A stretch of DNA of 64,000 nucleotides, taken from assembly GCA_022559985.1 (NCBI GenBank), contig JAFJTR010000024.1:1-64000 (forward strand). The letters run 5' to 3'. The notes below the pieces were generated by a model. It was not told the origin of the DNA. It saw only the letters and a program-made list of their open reading frames with translations, and did no database searches. The stretch is from Parastagonospora avenae f. sp. tritici 18332-5 (lineage: Eukaryota > Ascomycota > Dothideomycetes > Pleosporales > Phaeosphaeriaceae). A program made the translations under genes and the position numbers. Shown here in pieces: positions 25,395-37,184 of this stretch; positions within the stretch are counted from its first letter, which is position 1, and each line of letters opens with the position of its first letter.

Positions 25395-28300
25395 TCAACG
25401 TCTCCCATAGACACTGTCCTCCTTACGGAAGCCTAAACTTCCTGCCTTACGTGGTGGACGTGGCGCAGTTGTGTCAGCGCCCTTTTCAATGCCATTTTCC
25501 AACACCCTCGTGCGCCCGTACATGCCCTGGTCATCGACTTCGTCCACGCTGCCTGGCTCGAACTCGGCCTCACGCTTGAAGAGCGCCAGAATGTCCTTCA
25601 TGCTCAATCTGCCAATCGCCTTGCCGCCCTCGAGCGCAGCATTGGCTAGCTTACGCTTGGCTTCTTGAAGTTCGAGGATGCGCTCTTCGACGGAGTTGTG
25701 GATCGAAAGACGGTACACGGTGACGTCGACAGTCTGGTTGAGACGGTGGACACGATCTATGGCTTGTTCTTCGACGAACTATTGACGATTAGCATCCAGC
25801 AGATAGAGGATTGGGGATGTTATGTTCATGTACTTACAGGATTCCAGAATGGTTCCATAATTACCACCCGACTTGCGGCAGTCAGATTCAGGCCCAAGCT
25901 ACCACACTTGAGACTGCAAAGTAATACCCGTGTGCGTTTGTCTTCGCGCAGCTTGTGCAAGCTAGCCTCACGTAGATCATTACGCATACTACCGTCGTAG
26001 CGAGTGAAGTTGTAGCCTTGACGTTTAAGAAAGGGTTCGATCAGATCAAGCATAGATGTGAACTGTGAAAAGACGATGACTTTGTGGTCTGGCGTCTCCC
26101 TCTCGAGGATGGAAAGAAGTTGGCGAATCTTGGTAGATGGCGTAAGATCTGATGCATCGTATTCTGGATCAGATGCTTCGGTGTTAGAGTCTTCTTCAGA
26201 GCTTGCCTCAGAGTCTGACTCAGACTCTGAAGTGTTACTATCATCATCCGATTCGATACTTGTAACACGCTGCGCCTTCTTTGTTGACTTCTTGCGCGCG
26301 ACAGGTGCTTCAACCTCGCTATCGGTGTCGTGCACGATGAATGAGTCAAGCTTGCTCTTGCTCTCATCATCGCTATCGGAAGCCTCTGAATCGACAGAGG
26401 CTAGGGTATCACCCCCGCCCTCAGCGTTTTCGTCGTCTGTGCCACCGGCTTTCCCAAGGTTCTCAGCCTGTTGCTGGCCTTCTGGCACAAGCCATTCGCC
26501 CTCAGCCTCATCCTCATCGTCACTGTCAACGACGACACGACGTTGCCGGGATGACTTGGGAACTTTGGACTTGACCTCGGCTTCTTCTTCTTCTTCTTCT
26601 TCTTCTTCTTCTGATTCCGAAGCCTGCTTCTTGACCTTGTGGCCTTTATCCTTGTGTTTCCGATGCTTTTTCTTGTGCTTCTTTGGCTTCCTCGTTGAGG
26701 TGTTGAGATCGTTCTCGCACTCAATGCACCGCAGCGCGCCAGGATCAGCGTTGTCCAAGGTAAGACCAAGTTGGCAAATATCGCACCGCTTCGTCTGCAC
26801 GGTGAGACCGCCAAGTAGGTCTGCAAGGTCATCGGCATCGTCCCGAGCAGCCTTGCGAGGCGTCTGAAGGGTTGCTTGTGCACTAGACTTCGATCCAGTA
26901 GTCAGAGCATCCTTGTCATCCTTGACATTGGCCTTGGTGAGATTGGGGTGATTGCATGCTTGTCGTAAACGCAGTAGCAGTACCAAGGCTCCAATATAAT
27001 CTTGTTTGGCTCCGCCCATCATTTCGTCAAGGCGCGACTGTGCGCGATCAGATAGGCGGTCGTAGAAGGCGCGTTCTTTTGCCGTGAACTCTCCTATGAC
27101 TGTCTCGACATTTCGCGCGACGATCTGGAAGGCAGGCTTCTCATCTCCATCCTTAGACTTGCCTCCAAAGTTGAGTGCACCTTCTTTCTTCAGGACTTCC
27201 TTGGTGCGTCGCTTCATGAACGCCTTCAGGAAGATTTGGAGTCGTCGCATAGCAAGATTACCACGACCATTTTTCATTGGCCCGGAAATAGAGTCCTTCC
27301 AATTGGACATCTCACAGTAAGGCTGGATACGCAGAAATCTGATCAGACTCTGCAGCTCATCAAGATTGTTCTGCATCGGTGTGCCCGTCAGACACCAGCG
27401 GTAGTGCGAGCGGATATCATAGCAGGCCTTCGTCATCTTTGCGTTGCGATTCTTGATTGTATGCGCCTCGTCCAGCATTGTACGATACCAATTGACGGCA
27501 AAGCAGCCCTTCTTGAGGCCGTCTGGGCCATCTCCGCAGCTCGCATGCTCGGAAGCTAGGACCTGATAGGTTGTGATGACGACGTCGTATTGTTTGAGCT
27601 TGTCGGCCGACTTGGTACGACTTGGGCCGTGGTGAACCAGGACCTTAAGTGCATGCGACTTGGTGACCTTGGTGTTGATCTCGGCCTCCCATTGCTTGAT
27701 CAGTGCCAAGGGAGCAATCACTAGGGTCCCCTTACTGGTAGAGTCGGATATCCTGTTCTTCTTGTTTTCGGGCTCCACACCTTTTTCTGGTCGGGCATTG
27801 GACAGGATGAGGGCAATGGATTGGACAGTCTTCCCTAGTCCCATGTCATCGGCCAAGATACCGCCCTTGGGTAGCTTCGCACGCTTGTTGTGCATGCCCG
27901 TCTCCTTCTCAATCATCCAGGAAACACCGTCGACTTGGTGAGGCAACAGTTTGACCTTGAGCCCTTCAACGGTGCCATCGTCCTCGTCCTCGTCTTCGTC
28001 TTCAGGCTGGGCCGAATCTTCCTGGTCCCTGACCTCGAGAGCTGCCAGTCGGTTGGCCAACGATGCACCAGCGTCATCCTCCTGTTGCTTCTTCTTCTTA
28101 CGAAGACGCATTCGCGGGATGTTCTCGTCTTCGTCAAAGGCACCTTCCAGTAGAGCCTTGATGTTCTCACTAGCCTGGCCGGAGTCGACGTAGGCGTGCA
28201 TGTCTGGAGCCCCGAAGCGGTCACCCTCCGCGCGGATCGCGACGTCCGGGTCAAAATTATCTTCGTCGTCCAGAATGACTGTCTTCCGGGCAGCTTCAAG

Positions 28301-29126
28301 AGGATTGTGTGTGCCCATATTCACAGGTTGGAGGCCACTAGCTGCGCCCATGGTAGAGAACACGGGGCGAGGGGGAGGATATGAAGTCTGTGCCGGAGCG
28401 TTGGACGGCCGTGGTGCAAACACTGGGGCTCCTTGGGAGGGCCGAGGCTGAAATTGCGAGGCAGGTATTTCCATGAAGTCGGGGGCAGCGGACGAGGCGG
28501 TGCTGTGGCGTGGCCCCGAGTGTGCGGAGGGTTGGTGTCCAGCATTTTGAGGGGGAGCTTGTGCAGTTGGCCGCGGTGCTATCTGGAAGTGCTCCGGGCG
28601 GCGCTGGCCCGGCTTGGGCTTGTTGAACAGATGCGAATGCTCCTGGCTCTCCCTGGCCTGCTTCAACGGGTTCCTCAGCGGACTCGTCTCGCCGAATTGT
28701 GGTGTAGGGGCCTTCAGCTCCTGTAGAGGCTTGGGCGTGGGCGCCTCGTTACGCCACGACTCTGTCGCCGCAGGCTCTCGCTCGCGTACCATGGCGTATG
28801 GGTTTCTGGTGGACTGGATGCCTTGGTGGGCTTTCGAGGGTGGTTGCGATGTGTGTAGCCTGTCGTGTCAGTGCCTTCCAAGGTGACGTCCTTTCGCGGG
28901 CTGTGGTTTAGACGCACTGCGGACTAGCGGCTGAGCTATCACCTTCGAAAAGACTACTAGAGTTGCCCAAGTATGAAAGCGCAGAGCGGTCTGCCACAAA
29001 CGAGCTGTCGTTGCCGTCTGAAGCAGCGCTTTTTGCAGTCTGCGGGGCAAAGCTGGGCTTCTGTGGCGACGACAATGAATCCACCGGGCGGAAGGGGGCA
29101 CGATGTTTTTGACGGTTGGTGCTCAT
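25395..29126 (-). CDS. SNF2-family DNA-dependent ATPase (Rad5/Rad16/Uls1-like group)
   Basis: Exons 29126-28918, 28859-25838 and 25778-25395 give 1204 residues. The first intron (GTGCGT donor, CTGAC branch site) joins a 70-residue N-terminus to KAHQGIQSTRNPYAMVRE; the last joins FWNP to FVEEQAIDRVHRLNQ. The N-terminal third is disordered and Pro-rich. Helicase lobe 1 starts near residue 375 (LLPHQVDGVSWM), with the Walker A motif in DDMGLGKT and the DEAH box in LDEAHTIKN. Lobe 2 is near 978-1110 (HKVIVFSQFTSMLDLIEPF, SLKCGSLGLNLTAASRVVIMEPFWNP). Between them lies a four-cysteine module (CDIC...CIEC) where related enzymes have a RING finger, then about 200 residues of Lys-rich and Ser/Asp/Glu-rich sequence. 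Role: ATP-driven remodelling or repair of chromatin or DNA, nuclear. The exact orthologue is uncertain. Confidence 0.92.
26578..26612. repeat. TTC/GAA trinucleotide microsatellite in coding sequence
   Basis: A pure CTT/TTC run that encodes a poly-Glu tract on the minus strand, within the acidic insertion between the two ATPase lobes of the SNF2 protein. Length changes here keep frame. Confidence 0.85.
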
Positions 29127-32100
29127 AAGGAGGAATGCGGATCAGGCAGGTGCAGGCTCATATCGCACGTCGTTTTCTCTGAAAAGTGCTGTGTCGTCGT
29201 GTTTGTGTCGCCCGATTAGGCATCAACCCTGGGCGGCGCCCGCACGTTGCTAGGGCACGCCCACGTGGGGCACACGCGCCCGTTGACATTCCACTGGAAC
29301 GCGCTGTCACGGGATCTTCTTGGAGCAGAACAACAACCTTGGAATGGCCACGACAGATATGTGCTGTACGTTGCATCTCAAGTGCCGTGCCTGAACCAGC
29401 CTCCCCTCATCGCTCCCTGTCCGGACAAGCTTCCCGTTCCCGCCACTCGCCAGCATGTGTCCTTCGATGCATGCACCTACAGTACTTCTGTGACTCAGGT
29501 CATCACCGCGCAGGAGCCGTTTCATCCTTTCTCTACCACCTCACGAAAACATGTTGCAGCACGCGCATATCGCTAAAAACCATGTCGACGCCGGGTGAAG
29601 TACATGGCTCACCGGCTTGTCACCCCCGAGATTCGAGTACGCTCAGGCCGCCTCCCATAGTATTATGTTTTGAAATATCACATGTTCAAGCCGATGTGCA
29701 TCTTCGGGGTGCCACCTTCTGATGGTGGACACCAGCATGAAGCATTATCTCCAATTACCGACAAGAAGTGCCAATTGAAGTCAAGCGCTGACGGGTATAC
29801 CGACCCAGGGCTATCCAGGTCTCAAAGGCCGACGTGCCGGCACCAGGTGTTGCAATAATTTGCGCGCTCTCTGTTCAAACTCAGTCTACTATTAGAGAGC
29901 AACTGCTATACTATACACGAGCCTGAAGTACTTCAATGGCTTCTTAGTACGCAACATAGATCTGAGAAATATTTGAAGCTAGGCAGATCAACATCACACT
30001 CAGGTAGTGCTTAGAGCTTTTAGAGACAGCGCGCACGAATTATTGCAGTACCTGGTGCCGGTTCATCGACGATACCGTAAGACGGCCAGGAGACCTCCAT
30101 GGACCATGGTGAACCTAAATCGCTTACGAACTATTGCAGGGTGTCTCGATGAGTGAGGATGAATGCACGTGAGATTCGGGCCGGAGCACGTCGTCTCCGG
30201 AAAACCGTCGGAGTGCGCTCCGTGATAGAATGCAGCTTTCGGGAAATATCAAAGAGTGCTTACTTGAAACACTCAACAAGACGAACACCATGACGTTGCA
30301 GAAGAGGCCATTGTTGGGCGTACAGACATCTGGAGGTTTCACCACCATGCTCCAGTCCGACCTTGAGCAGTTCGATCTGAGCACGCTGAAAAACTTCGGA
30401 AGTAAGCCCGCTGATCAGCGAGTTCGCACTCACCATCTCTGGATTTTCTCCGGACTTTCCGGGATCCATCGCATCGATAGTGCGTGCATGCCTCATTCCC
30501 TCGATCGTGCCGCGTGCGCAGAGCTCGTTTGGACGGATTCATTCTCGGGGTCTCTGTTCTGGGAGCTCTCCGTGCGTTTCTTTCAATGATCTCGATACCC
30601 TTGACATCGTTGAGCGCATACATGATCGGTCCTACCTCCATGTTCTTACACCATTAAAGCAATTTGCGTTGTCGAAACTATCGGCAATGCGCTCATCCGC
30701 GGCAAAGCGTATGTCCCACACCTTGTAATGCTACGTACTTTGGTCAGTAGTAGGTATGAGAGATGTTGATCTACATGCTCTGTATGCCTTCAGCCTTTTG
30801 CACACCCGTGGCCAAGGCAGACGATGAGCATGAGATGATGATAAGCACCATGAGCCGAGGATCAAGGCAAAGCAGAATGACAACACATTTGATACTAGAT
30901 ACTGACATAGTCATGGTATAGTTCTTCAAGTACACGCGACTCTACTGTATGTGACGAAAGCAACATTTCTATCGAATGGATGAAAATGAATAGCGGAAGT
31001 AGTGGCGCTGCTGCACTTCAAAAATCGTAAACAAGAGCAATCAACCATCGGCAAGAAACCAGAGATCTACCGCGGCCAATATCCTTCTCTGACCAGCTAG
31101 GGTGGACGTGGTCGCCCTGTCATACCGGCATGTTGTCGTGGAGCAAATATCGATACTCCTGATTCATCCATGAAAGGCGGGGCGCTGACTCTTTGTCCAG
31201 CTTACCAGCTGCGGCAGGGATCCTTTTCTTCTCGACCAAGGTAGTGTGCGTGCAGCATGTTTACGTCTGTGCCGTATGCATGTCAGATTGCTAGAGCCAG
31301 TTGCGCAGCTTCAAGATGACATCACTTGCGAGACTTGGTGAACGCTGAAGGCCCCTATATGTGATCATCGATCTCATCTTCGTTTCTTTGTAGGCAGAGT
31401 ATAACGATCTTCAGCGTGCACTGTATTCGCCGAGACTAAGCGCGCACAGGGCTGAGCCCCATCGAGGTTCTCGGACGACATCTCCGTTGAAGCGAGGTCG
31501 CAAGCTGCCCCACATTCTTCCTCTGTCTGGCGCGCTGGTGAGGGTCATTTTCAGGTACAAAAGACTGCTTTTGGCAAAGGCGTTCGAGCCTGTGGGAAGA
31601 CTGTTCGGGTGTTCTCACTTCCACACAGGCATTGGCTTGCATTGTTTGCTGGACATGAGCCTCGACAGTAGACGGCGGCCCTGGAAAACGGGCACGCTCG
31701 GATGGGCACGAGGGCTACTCATTAGCGCGCTGTAGCGCCTCCCGCCAATCCTTGACCCATCTCGAAAGACTCGCGATGTCAACGATCATAGAAAGTGATC
31801 GCTCCCCAACGTACATACATTCACGTTGAATGGAGTTTTTATTTAGCGCTCTGCTTTGATCGTACCAATTGTGTGCGAACTAACAACGAAACTTGTCTCG
31901 TCTTCTCGGCTAAATCATGATTGAAACCCCAGAGCCGCCGACGGGAAGGAACATTTGTCGAAGCCCAAAGGCTTCAGGGGCAAAGGCTTGCTTCCGTTGA
32001 TCTCAGCCAGAGCTTATTCCGTCATCATCAACGTCTTGTCGTACCTCCTTGGCTTGCCCATTCTTGCCCTGTTCGGAGAAACATGTACCTTTCGAGTCTT

Positions 32101-32552
32101 CCACAGGTGGTCAATGAGGCTGCGGACACTAGGATCAACGCATATGATCTACAAGCTCGTGGCGGCCTTGGGTGCTGCCAGTATTTCGAAACAGACAGCG
32201 CTTGAAGTGTGTTGCATTGTGCACATTCCCCTGGTAGGCCCAGCCGTTGCTGACTTGGGAACTCCACAAACCCACGTGTCTGCATGGGTGTGATGCACGA
32301 GCGATCATGTCTAATTGGTGACAACCGATACCACATTTGTGACCACGGATGGACCCTGCTCACCTACCCCGGTCCTTGTCTTCCCTTTCTAGATTAATGT
32401 CAAACTTAAAGCCTGGATCTACCACGCTCACTGCAGTACCCGAGACCTTCTTGTTCCACCGCGCAAGGCCACCTTGGGTACTTCAACAACCGATGGCGCC
32501 TATCTCAGCCGAAGGGTAGAGCACCACTGGATTTCTCCACGTTCAAGACAAT
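29127..32552. other. Gene-poor 3.4 kb region with one MITE
   Basis: Upstream of both the SNF2 gene (minus) and the rhodopsin-family gene (plus). Contains the inverted-repeat element at 29841-30057. Remaining frames (for example 30230-30589 and 31955-32293) have no domain and conflicting overlaps, so no gene is called. Confidence 0.5.
29841..30057. mobile_element. MITE copy A (217 bp, CCGG target duplication)
   Basis: Begins CACCAGGTGTTGCAATAATT; the reverse complement of the right end begins CACCAGGTACTGCAATAATT. The inverted repeats extend about 33 nt with a 2-nt gap, including a shared TGCGCGCT. CCGG flanks both sides (29837-29840 and 30058-30061), read as a 4-bp target duplication. The interior is AT-rich and has no reading frame. 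A non-autonomous element mobilised in trans is inferred. Confidence 0.8.
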
Positions 32553-34054
32553 ATGCCTTCTCAAAACCCTCGAGGCCGACAGGCCGTTGAGATATCGTCT
32601 GCATTTACTGCTCTTGCTTTCTTTGTTGTTGTGCTACGCCTATACGCTCGCTTTTTTCTCGTCCGCTGCGCGGGCCTCGAAGACTATGGCATTGTTCTCG
32701 CGATGGTACGTATGCTGAACCTACATTACGTTCTATTCTGACATGTTGCTAGATCTGCTCCATTGGCCTAACCATTGCTATTGGTTTCCGTAAGTACATT
32801 CAGGTTGCTCACAATAACATGTTGCTAACTTGCAGTAGAAGCGGAATATGGCATGGGCCAGCATCTTAAGGATCTCCAGCCAGAGACTGTGCAAATGTCA
32901 CTCCAGGTACTTCGACAGCCCTCTACGACCGAGAATCGCACTAACATCACCAAGGCTTTCTTTTCCAGTTTAATCGTATACTACTTGTCTTTGGGATTGA
33001 CAAAGGCTTCCATTTTGTTACAATACCAACGAGTCTTCACCACGAAGCGATTCCAACTAGCGTGTTGGAGTCTCATGACTGTCGTTATCGTCTACGCTCT
33101 CTGGACAGTTTTTGGCAGCATCTTCGCCTGCGTTCCAGTACGGGCATTCTGGACCCGAGAACCCGGTGCGAAATGCATTGACCAGTTCTCTATGTGGTTG
33201 TATGTTTATCTTGCTCCATATCCGGATCACAATAGCTAATATCTCACCTAGCACCAATGCGGCAATGAACATCGTGACCGACTTCGCGATCATCATACTT
33301 CCGATTCCAGTCATACAGAGCCTGAATCTCGGACGCAGACAGAAAGTCGCTTTGATTTCCATTTTTGCGGTGGGAGGATTGTAAGCACAACATTCTCTTT
33401 CACAAAGCCGTTGCCTATCAGCATGTTGCACCGGGGGCTTGCAAGACCAAGTGTACGCGAACTTGAAACGTTGTTCTCGTGTGGCGTGCTCTGGTGTGCT
33501 ACGTTCCGCGACCAAGCTCGTCTCCGTTTTGTACACGACACAAACTAGGCTCAAACTAACGGATACACAACAGCGTCTGCATCGTTTCAATACTGCGGCT
33601 CCACTCACTCGTGGCCATTTCCAACTCGGTCGACCCGACATACGATAACCCACCTGCCGCAACGTGGAGTTCAGTGGAAATCAACGTCGGCATTATCTGC
33701 TCCTGCCTACCCCTTCTCCGCCCGATCCTGACCCGCTTTATGCCTGGCGCAATGACGTCCAAAGCCCGAAGTAAGAGCGCAGGACCGCGACAATACGCCA
33801 CTATCCGAAGCACACGAAGCCGGAAAGCTGCGACATCAACAGATGATGACTCGTTGGAGATGACGAAGCAGTCTCACGACGCGGCGGAGCGCGAGATACA
33901 GGTCGTTACCGATATATCAGTGCAGGTTGAGGGGGCATCGCGTGGGACGAGTGTGTGGTCATCACCGGCGACGAAACCCGAGTGGTCGGAACAAGAAAAC
34001 ACAAAGAAGAGTAGCACTGACACGCTGGTCAAGGATGTCGGGCACATGGTATGA
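32553..34054 (+). CDS. Fungal rhodopsin-domain integral membrane protein
   Basis: Six exons: 32553-32705, 32753-32789, 32836-32906, 32955-33199, 33252-33380 and 33574-34054, giving 371 residues. Seven hydrophobic segments can be followed, from FTALAFFVVVLRLYARFF through YYLSLGLTKASILLQY, ACWSLMTVVIVYALWTVFG, NIVTDFAIIILPIPV and VALISIFAVGGF to VEINVGIICSCLPLLRPIL; this order and the KASILLQY/RVF motif are those of the large ascomycete family of rhodopsin-like plasma membrane proteins (PF20684 type). No CFEM domain is present at the N-terminus. The cytoplasmic tail is Ser/Thr-rich. Ligand and signalling role are unknown. The intron 32907-32954 (48 nt, CTAAC branch, AAG acceptor) is in frame, so reading through it would add 16 residues rather than break the protein. 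Confidence 0.85.
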
Positions 34055-34569
34055 TGGCCCAGCATATCGTATACATAGGCATGTCATACTTAATATATTT
34101 ACAGGACATTGCTAAGGCCTATTGATACTGTATACGATGGAGATGTGCTTGCACGTGACATGTTGGGTTCCCAGAGAGTGTTTGATAATGTGATAGTGTA
34201 GGAGGACACCAGGCCCCGGCAGAACATCTGTCCGCCTTCACTGAATGGAAGCAGCGAAAAGGTGTCCTAGATATATTCAAAACTTCTTATAAAACCAGAC
34301 AAGATAATGTTACAGTACTAAATGTATACAGGCTTCTTTATAAACGTATTAAGTGCGCCCCTAAAGCCTATTAGATAAATTCGCGCATGTGCATAGCGGA
34401 CACGAATTTTGCCGGAGCCTGGTGAGGATGCATTCTTGGGATTATACCTATAGCGCATGTGTATATGAGAACTCTTCTAGAACCTTTGACAGATCTGACA
34501 TCCACTAGTTTACTGTCAAGCCTGTCAAATTGTACAGGCTAGACCACAATTCTGTTCACATCGCTGGTT
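34055..34569. other. Intergenic holding MITE copy B
   Basis: Between the convergent rhodopsin-family and STAND-N-terminus-like genes. Apart from the element at 34208-34424 nothing is recognised. Confidence 0.6.
34208..34424. mobile_element. MITE copy B (217 bp, AGGA target duplication)
   Basis: Begins CACCAGGCCCCGGCAGAAC; the reverse complement of the right end begins CACCAGGCTCCGGCAAAATT. About 21 of 27 terminal bases pair. AGGA lies immediately outside both ends (34204-34207 and 34425-34428). The interior is AT-rich with no frame. Interior segments such as CAGGCTTCT and CTAAAGCCTATTAG match copy C in the opposite orientation, so both belong to one family. Confidence 0.82.
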
Positions 34570-36059
34570 TCAGCTACGAACTTGCGACTGAATCGGCACA
34601 TCTTCCGGGGAGACGCTTCTGTCATGGCCCACCCGCCAATGCGTACGTTCAATCTCGTCTTCACTCGAAACGTCATCATACGCATCGTTTCCATGGACAA
34701 GCTGAGCTTCCTGTTCCAGCGCTGTGAATGCACCTTGCTCTGGCACTCCTCTAGTCTGCCACCAGGTCTCGAAATCTTCGCTTGCGATGCTCGATGTTGC
34801 TTCATGAAGGTCACTCTCGGGCTCATTCTCGATCGAATTGGCTCCCAGAGAGGTTCTGCCATAGTGTGATGGCGACGACCGTGTCGGAGAGGTATAACTA
34901 TAGTGCAGCTTGCGGCTGTGATCCGTCCCATCATGAGGCCTCTCTGGCACTACCAGAAACTCCCGCTGCCCAACTTCCTCTGCGTGCCCCAGTACCTCTG
35001 CCAAACCCGGTAACATCCTAAGCTTTACACGAGACGTATTCCTTTTTCCGTGCTCTCCAACATGAACACAAGTGCTAGAGCACCGTGTGCACCCGCTAGA
35101 GGTTTCGGTGCGGTCCTCCGGAACCGAACGGGTTTCCCCTCTCTCAGAAGACACACTGGACATGGATCTCCCCGTTCCATCCATTGCGGCTGGCGTCAAG
35201 GATGTGGGACTGTCGGATACGTGGCTTCCCGAGTCGAGCTTGCTTCGACTGCGACGACGTCTGCCTGACTCTTTCGCGGGCAATACATTCTCAACGTACT
35301 TTGTGACAGATCTAGTGAATTGGAACAATCGCCGTGGCTCTGGAAGGTTGATACTTCCCCGGCTTTTCTTGTCGTGTTGTTCGAGAAGGTCTATTTTCGA
35401 CTCTTTCAAACGGTGTTCGATTGCGTGTCTTTGTTTGCGACAGTTGTTCCTGATTGTATTTAGTACTGGATCCATATGGCATACTACGACGGGAGGACAC
35501 ACCTCATATGCCTCACCGTCCTCACTCGGTCTTCCAAGGTCATACCGAACCGCTCTTCAAGACTCTGTCGATATCCGCGCTCAATTGCGGTCCTCAGCAT
35601 AACTTCTTCTTCCTCCAGCTTTTCAAACGCTCTTGTGTTTGTGAACCCCTTGATGCCCTCCCGTGCGATACTGAGCGATATACGCATACACTCCATCTCT
35701 CTCTCAATCGCATGCCATTTCATGCGGGCGGCCAAGACATCAACCACCGAATCTCTCGAAATATCAACCAAATCTTGAATCCGATCCAGCATATTCCTGC
35801 ATGATTCTATCGTTTCCTCAGTCCAGGCGACGAGTCGTTTCACAGGCGGCTTTGTGAGACCGGTGGTACTTGAGTCGAAGATGCACACTCTGAACAACTC
35901 GTCGTATAAGTCTGCGAAGAGATCCATCTCCTTTGACAAGCCTGAGATTTCGATGCGCGCGTGTTTGGTGTCTTTAGTTAGCTTGCGCATCGAACGATTT
36001 AAGCGGAGCACTTCTGCGCCTAATGTGACACCTGCCACGATGGGGTCGAAAGCTTGCAT
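34570..36059 (-). CDS. Protein resembling fungal STAND/ankyrin N-terminal domain, effector part absent
   Basis: Exons 36059-35503 and 35449-34570 (53-nt intron; donor GTGTGT, branch near ACTAAAT) give 478 residues. Residues 1-190 are helical, starting FDPIVAGVTLGAEVLRLN and continuing with long amphipathic helices; this resembles the N-terminal domain found before NACHT or ankyrin modules in fungal proteins (PF17111 type). No nucleotide-binding or repeat domain follows. Instead a basic helix (RKQRHAIEHRLKESKIDLLEQ) leads into a disordered Ser/Arg/Glu-rich tail. Splicing joins HMR to NNCRKQRH without loss of helical pattern. The family's role is often in non-self or stress signalling; for this protein it is unknown. 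Confidence 0.7.
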
Positions 36060-36423
36060 GATGGTCTAAAGTCGACGAGGTCAAGAGATCACCCCAAAAG
36101 AATGATAAGAAAAGACTGAAGTCAGAAATGCGGGCATGCAAACACCTTCCGTTTTGTTATCTAGAACGGAGGACGAACGACCTTGGATGCCTCACGCGTG
36201 TGCTGACCGGTCAAACGGTGGCTTGGAAGAGGGCTATACCGTGCCTGACCAACCAGACGTCACCGGCAAATGACACGTCGTAACCCAGGATTGGTGTAAG
36301 CAAAGAAGCGAGGATTTGCTCCCAATGTGAAATTGATTTGCGCAACCATCTACTATAGGAGTCCGCTGACCGGAAGACCGCTTACCAGCAAGGCGATGAA
36401 GACGTGGGCATTATGTTTGCTGC

Positions 36424-36650
36424 CACCAGGCAGTGGCAGAATTCATGCCTGCTCTGCAACTACATGGCATAAGCTAATAGTCTTTAGATGTAATTTCACC
36501 ATAAGCTTAGAGAAGCCTGAATATATACGGAGCTCTAGGAGACTCTGCCTTATTCTTTTAGAGAACTTTAAATATATAGGCCTCTTTTTCACCTATTCTC
36601 GTGAAGAAATGTTAAAAAAAGGCGGGCAGGAATTCTGCCGACGCCTGGTG
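36424..36650. mobile_element. MITE copy C (227 bp, CTGC target duplication)
   Basis: Begins CACCAGGCAGTGGCAGAATT; the reverse complement of the right end begins CACCAGGCGTCGGCAGAATT. The repeats pair over about 30 nt with six mismatches. CTGC lies directly outside each end (36420-36423 and 36651-36654). AT-rich interior with no frame, related to copy B when inverted. Confidence 0.82.
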
Positions 36651-37081
36651 CTGCGTTACTGGCGATAACCTATGAAGGCACATCATCAGGGTCGTTGTAC
36701 AGTCACCTCAATCAGATCAGGAGTCAGAACATGCCGATTAATCAGCCTATGTAGCTTCATTATGAGAAAGTGAATTCGTGGTAGACAGACATTCGCATTG
36801 CGAATCGTGCACGCGAGGTCTTTTCCCTCCCAATCCCACCTCACCAACGCCCCATGAAGTAAGGAAAGAAACCAGTGTATCATCCATCGAAGTAACATCC
36901 ATCAACAACGCCTGCAAAGATTCGCAGCCCTCATTCCCAGACATCTCCTTCCAATACACCACCGAAATGATCCAGGTTGCATCATCAACAAGACGCTCAG
37001 CGATGGCAACGTAGCGAAAGCGAAACTCCCAGGAACCGAGTGGAAGGACCGAATGAAAGTCAGAATTGACCAAGGACAGAC

Positions 37082-37184
37082 GAAAGACAGAAAGACAGAA
37101 AGACAGAAAGACAGAAAGACAGAAAGACAGAAAGACAGAAAGACAGAAAGACAGAAAGACAGAAAGACAGAAAGACAGAAAGAA
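37082..37184. repeat. 8-bp tandem repeat (GAAAGACA)n
   Basis: About 13 near-perfect copies of an 8-bp unit, followed by degenerate GAAA repeats to about 37220. All purine except one C per unit. It lies 105 bp downstream of the stop of the unknown gene at 37289-38137 (minus strand), so it may be in its 3' UTR. Confidence 0.95.

Noticed and set aside
26058..26867. 269-codon plus-strand frame
   Set aside because: Antisense of the acidic Ser/Glu-rich insert of the SNF2 gene; consists mostly of Ser and has no domain.
31955..32293. 112-codon plus-strand frame with a hydrophobic stretch
   Set aside because: Starts at a non-ATG codon, overlaps other frames and shows no conserved motif or splice signals linking it to the rhodopsin-family gene.
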